A DNA stretch of 64,000 nucleotides from assembly GCF_014306625.1 (NCBI RefSeq), contig NZ_JACRYL010000012.1, positions 1-64,000 of the forward strand. Reading direction: 5' to 3'. The notes beneath the pieces were generated by a model. The model worked only from the letters and a program-made list of their open reading frames with translations. It did not search any database and was not told where the DNA came from. The number at the start of each line of letters is the position of its first letter. Positions within the stretch are counted from its first letter, which is position 1. This stretch comes from Pedobacter fastidiosus (GTDB lineage: Bacteria > Bacteroidota > Bacteroidia > Sphingobacteriales > Sphingobacteriaceae). Below, piece after piece: positions 62,999 through 64,000 of this stretch. The position numbers and the translations under genes are program-made.

Positions 62999-63006
62999 TA
63001 CCTTTG
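62999..63006 (+). promoter_or_regulatory. Candidate -7 box before the antitoxin gene
   Basis: TACCTTTG fits TAnnTTTG and lies 16 bp before the antitoxin ATG, just downstream of the ribosomal terminator. I see no TTG at the normal -33 distance. If used, it would give a very short leader and would drive antitoxin, toxin and ftsY. Confidence 0.4.
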
Positions 63007-63022
63007 ATTAAAGGATATTACC

Positions 63023-63253
63023 ATGGAGGCATATAAATTTAAAACTAAAGTTTCTGCAGATGGAACAATCGTAGTTCCAGAAGGCTTTGATGTTAAAAAC
63101 AAAGAGGTAGAGGTAATTATTTTAGATGAGATAAAGCAATCTGAACAAAGAAAAAGTATGAAATCTTTTCTTGATAAATACTCCGGAATTTTAAAAGGGA
63201 TGGACCCTGATAAAGCTAAAGAAGAGTATTTTAAAGAAAAACATGGTCTATGA
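63023..63253 (+). CDS. Antitoxin of a PIN-domain toxin-antitoxin pair
   Basis: A 76-residue probable antitoxin. The N-terminal half (KFKTKVSADGTIVVPEGFD) is a small beta-hairpin of the type seen in VapB/AbrB- or DUF2281-like antitoxins. The C-terminal half (SEQRKSMKSFLDKYSGILKG) is a helical tail likely to wrap the toxin. Its stop overlaps the toxin ATG (ATGA at 63250-63253), giving coupled translation. The antitoxin class assignment is tentative; the pair arrangement itself is clear. Confidence 0.72.
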   Translation: MEAYKFKTKVSADGTIVVPEGFDVKNKEVEVIILDEIKQSEQRKSMKSFLDKYSGILKGMDPDKAKEEYFKEKHGL

Positions 63254-63660
63254 AAATTCTATTTGATACCAATATAATTATTGATACGATTTTAGAAAGA
63301 GAGCCATTTTATAATGATTCTCGAAACGCCCTCAATAAATCTGATGGATTCATTTACGAAGGATATATTTTAGCGTCTACGTTTACCGATATATACTACA
63401 TCTGTAAAAAACAATTAGGCCATAATAATACGATCGAAATTATTAAAAAGCTTACTGATTCAATTAATATCCTAAATGTAAATAGAGATACTATTGTGTT
63501 AGCATTACACTCTAATTTTTCTGATTTTGAAGACGCTGTTCAAAGTGCTTCCGCGGAATTGAATCATATTGATTTAATAGTTTCGAGGAATACCAAAGAT
63601 TTTACAAATAGTAAAACAACAACATTAACACCTACTGAATTCCTAGAAAAACATAATTAA
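63250..63660 (+). CDS. PIN-domain (VapC-like) toxin ribonuclease
   Basis: A 136-residue PIN-domain protein, probably a metal-dependent ribonuclease toxin neutralised by the upstream antitoxin. The N-terminal KILFDTNIIIDTILER carries the first catalytic Asp. A central acidic residue and the late DFEDAVQSASA plus IVSRNTKDF motifs supply the rest of the acidic site. The start overlaps the antitoxin stop (ATGA), and the stop is only 2 nt from the ftsY start. RNA target unknown. Confidence 0.8.
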   Translation: MKILFDTNIIIDTILEREPFYNDSRNALNKSDGFIYEGYILASTFTDIYYICKKQLGHNNTIEIIKKLTDSINILNVNRDTIVLALHSNFSDFEDAVQSASAELNHIDLIVSRNTKDFTNSKTTTLTPTEFLEKHN

Positions 63661-63662
63661 TA

Positions 63663-64000
63663 ATGGGTTTATTCGATTTTTTCAAAAAGAAAGAAACTGC
63701 ACCTGAAGCTCAGGAAGCATTGGACAAGGGTTTGGAGAAAACCAAAGATGGTTTCTTTAATAAAATAACCAAAGCCGTTGCAGGGAAATCTTCTGTTGAT
63801 GATGAAGTTCTTGATAATTTAGAAGAGGTTCTCGTAACTTCCGATGTAGGTGTAAGCACCACTCTAAAAATTATTAAAAGGATTGAGGAACGTGTTGCAC
63901 GTGATAAATATCTTTCTACTTCAGAGTTAAACGTATTACTTCGCGATGAAATTCAGTTATTGTTATCTGAAAATAACAGCAACGATTTCCGCCAGTTTGA
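63663..64000 (+). CDS. ftsY: Signal-recognition-particle receptor FtsY (truncated by window end)
   Basis: The first 112 codons of FtsY, the SRP receptor GTPase that docks ribosome-nascent chain complexes at the inner membrane. MGLFDFFKKKE is the usual start in this phylum, followed by a short acidic A-region and the N domain (DEVLDNLEEVLVTSDVGVSTTLKII). The GTPase domain lies beyond the window. In many Bacteroidota it follows the rpmB-rpmG-DUF4295 group directly; here a toxin-antitoxin pair is inserted. It starts 2 nt after the toxin stop with no clear ribosome-binding site. Confidence 0.92.
   Translation, partial: MGLFDFFKKKETAPEAQEALDKGLEKTKDGFFNKITKAVAGKSSVDDEVLDNLEEVLVTSDVGVSTTLKIIKRIEERVARDKYLSTSELNVLLRDEIQLLLSENNSNDFRQF

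Overview
The window looks like a chromosome segment of a Gram-negative Bacteroidota soil or water bacterium, most likely a Sphingobacteriaceae member such as Pedobacter. This is inferred from the low-GC AT-rich DNA, four SusC/SusD pairs, a hybrid two-component sensor, DUF4965 and DUF1080 proteins, the Bacteroidota-only DUF4295 protein next to rpmB/rpmG, and the weak Shine-Dalgarno sequences. It is dominated by glycan-utilisation loci (PULs), with two short stretches of core genes. No rRNA, tRNA, CRISPR array, transposase or phage gene was seen.

Region 1 (about 0.2-35.1 kb, all on the minus strand) is a large PUL-like cluster. In transcription order it holds: a SusC/SusD pair (35125-30267); a LacI-type repressor (30047-29043); a DUF4965 glutaminase-like protein, a large TIM-barrel-like secreted protein, a GH92 alpha-mannosidase and a ROK kinase (28828-20830); a 757-bp regulatory gap; a discoidin-like lipoprotein with a second SusC/SusD pair (20072-14338); a zincin-like lipoprotein; two basic-secretory-protein (BSP) metallopeptidase-like proteins, a GH29 alpha-fucosidase and a second ROK kinase (14278-9204); a third BSP-like protein and a second GH92 (9096-6098); then a DUF1080 protein, a sorbosone-dehydrogenase-like cytochrome c protein and a TonB receptor (6002-209). 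A near-perfect palindrome, (G/C)TAAAACGTTTTA(C/G), lies upstream of three of these transcription units, twice in one of them, and a degenerate copy lies upstream of the first SusC. I infer that the LacI protein controls the cluster as one regulon. Two alpha-mannosidases, a fucosidase and several zinc-peptidase-like proteins suggest mannose- and fucose-bearing glycoproteins as the target.

Region 2 (35.3-41.7 kb) is a core island: lpxB, a small membrane protein, surE, a divergent M16 peptidase and a DoxX-like protein. It carries dispersed repeats, including an inverted pair between lpxB and the small gene and a 153-bp tandem duplication.

Region 3 (41.8-55.0 kb, minus strand) is a second PUL: hybrid two-component regulator, SusC, SusD, a cytoplasmic GH130 phosphorylase-like enzyme, an MFS transporter and a secreted protein of unknown family. 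The order suggests that a beta-mannoside is imported and phosphorolysed in the cytoplasm. A CsbD-like stress protein follows.

Region 4 (55.5-60.0 kb, plus strand) is a SusC/SusD pair with no enzymes attached. Region 5 (60-64 kb) has acetyl-CoA synthetase, rpmB, rpmG, the DUF4295 gene, a PIN-domain toxin-antitoxin pair and the start of ftsY, which runs off the window. The toxin-antitoxin pair sits behind a terminator and only 2 nt before ftsY.
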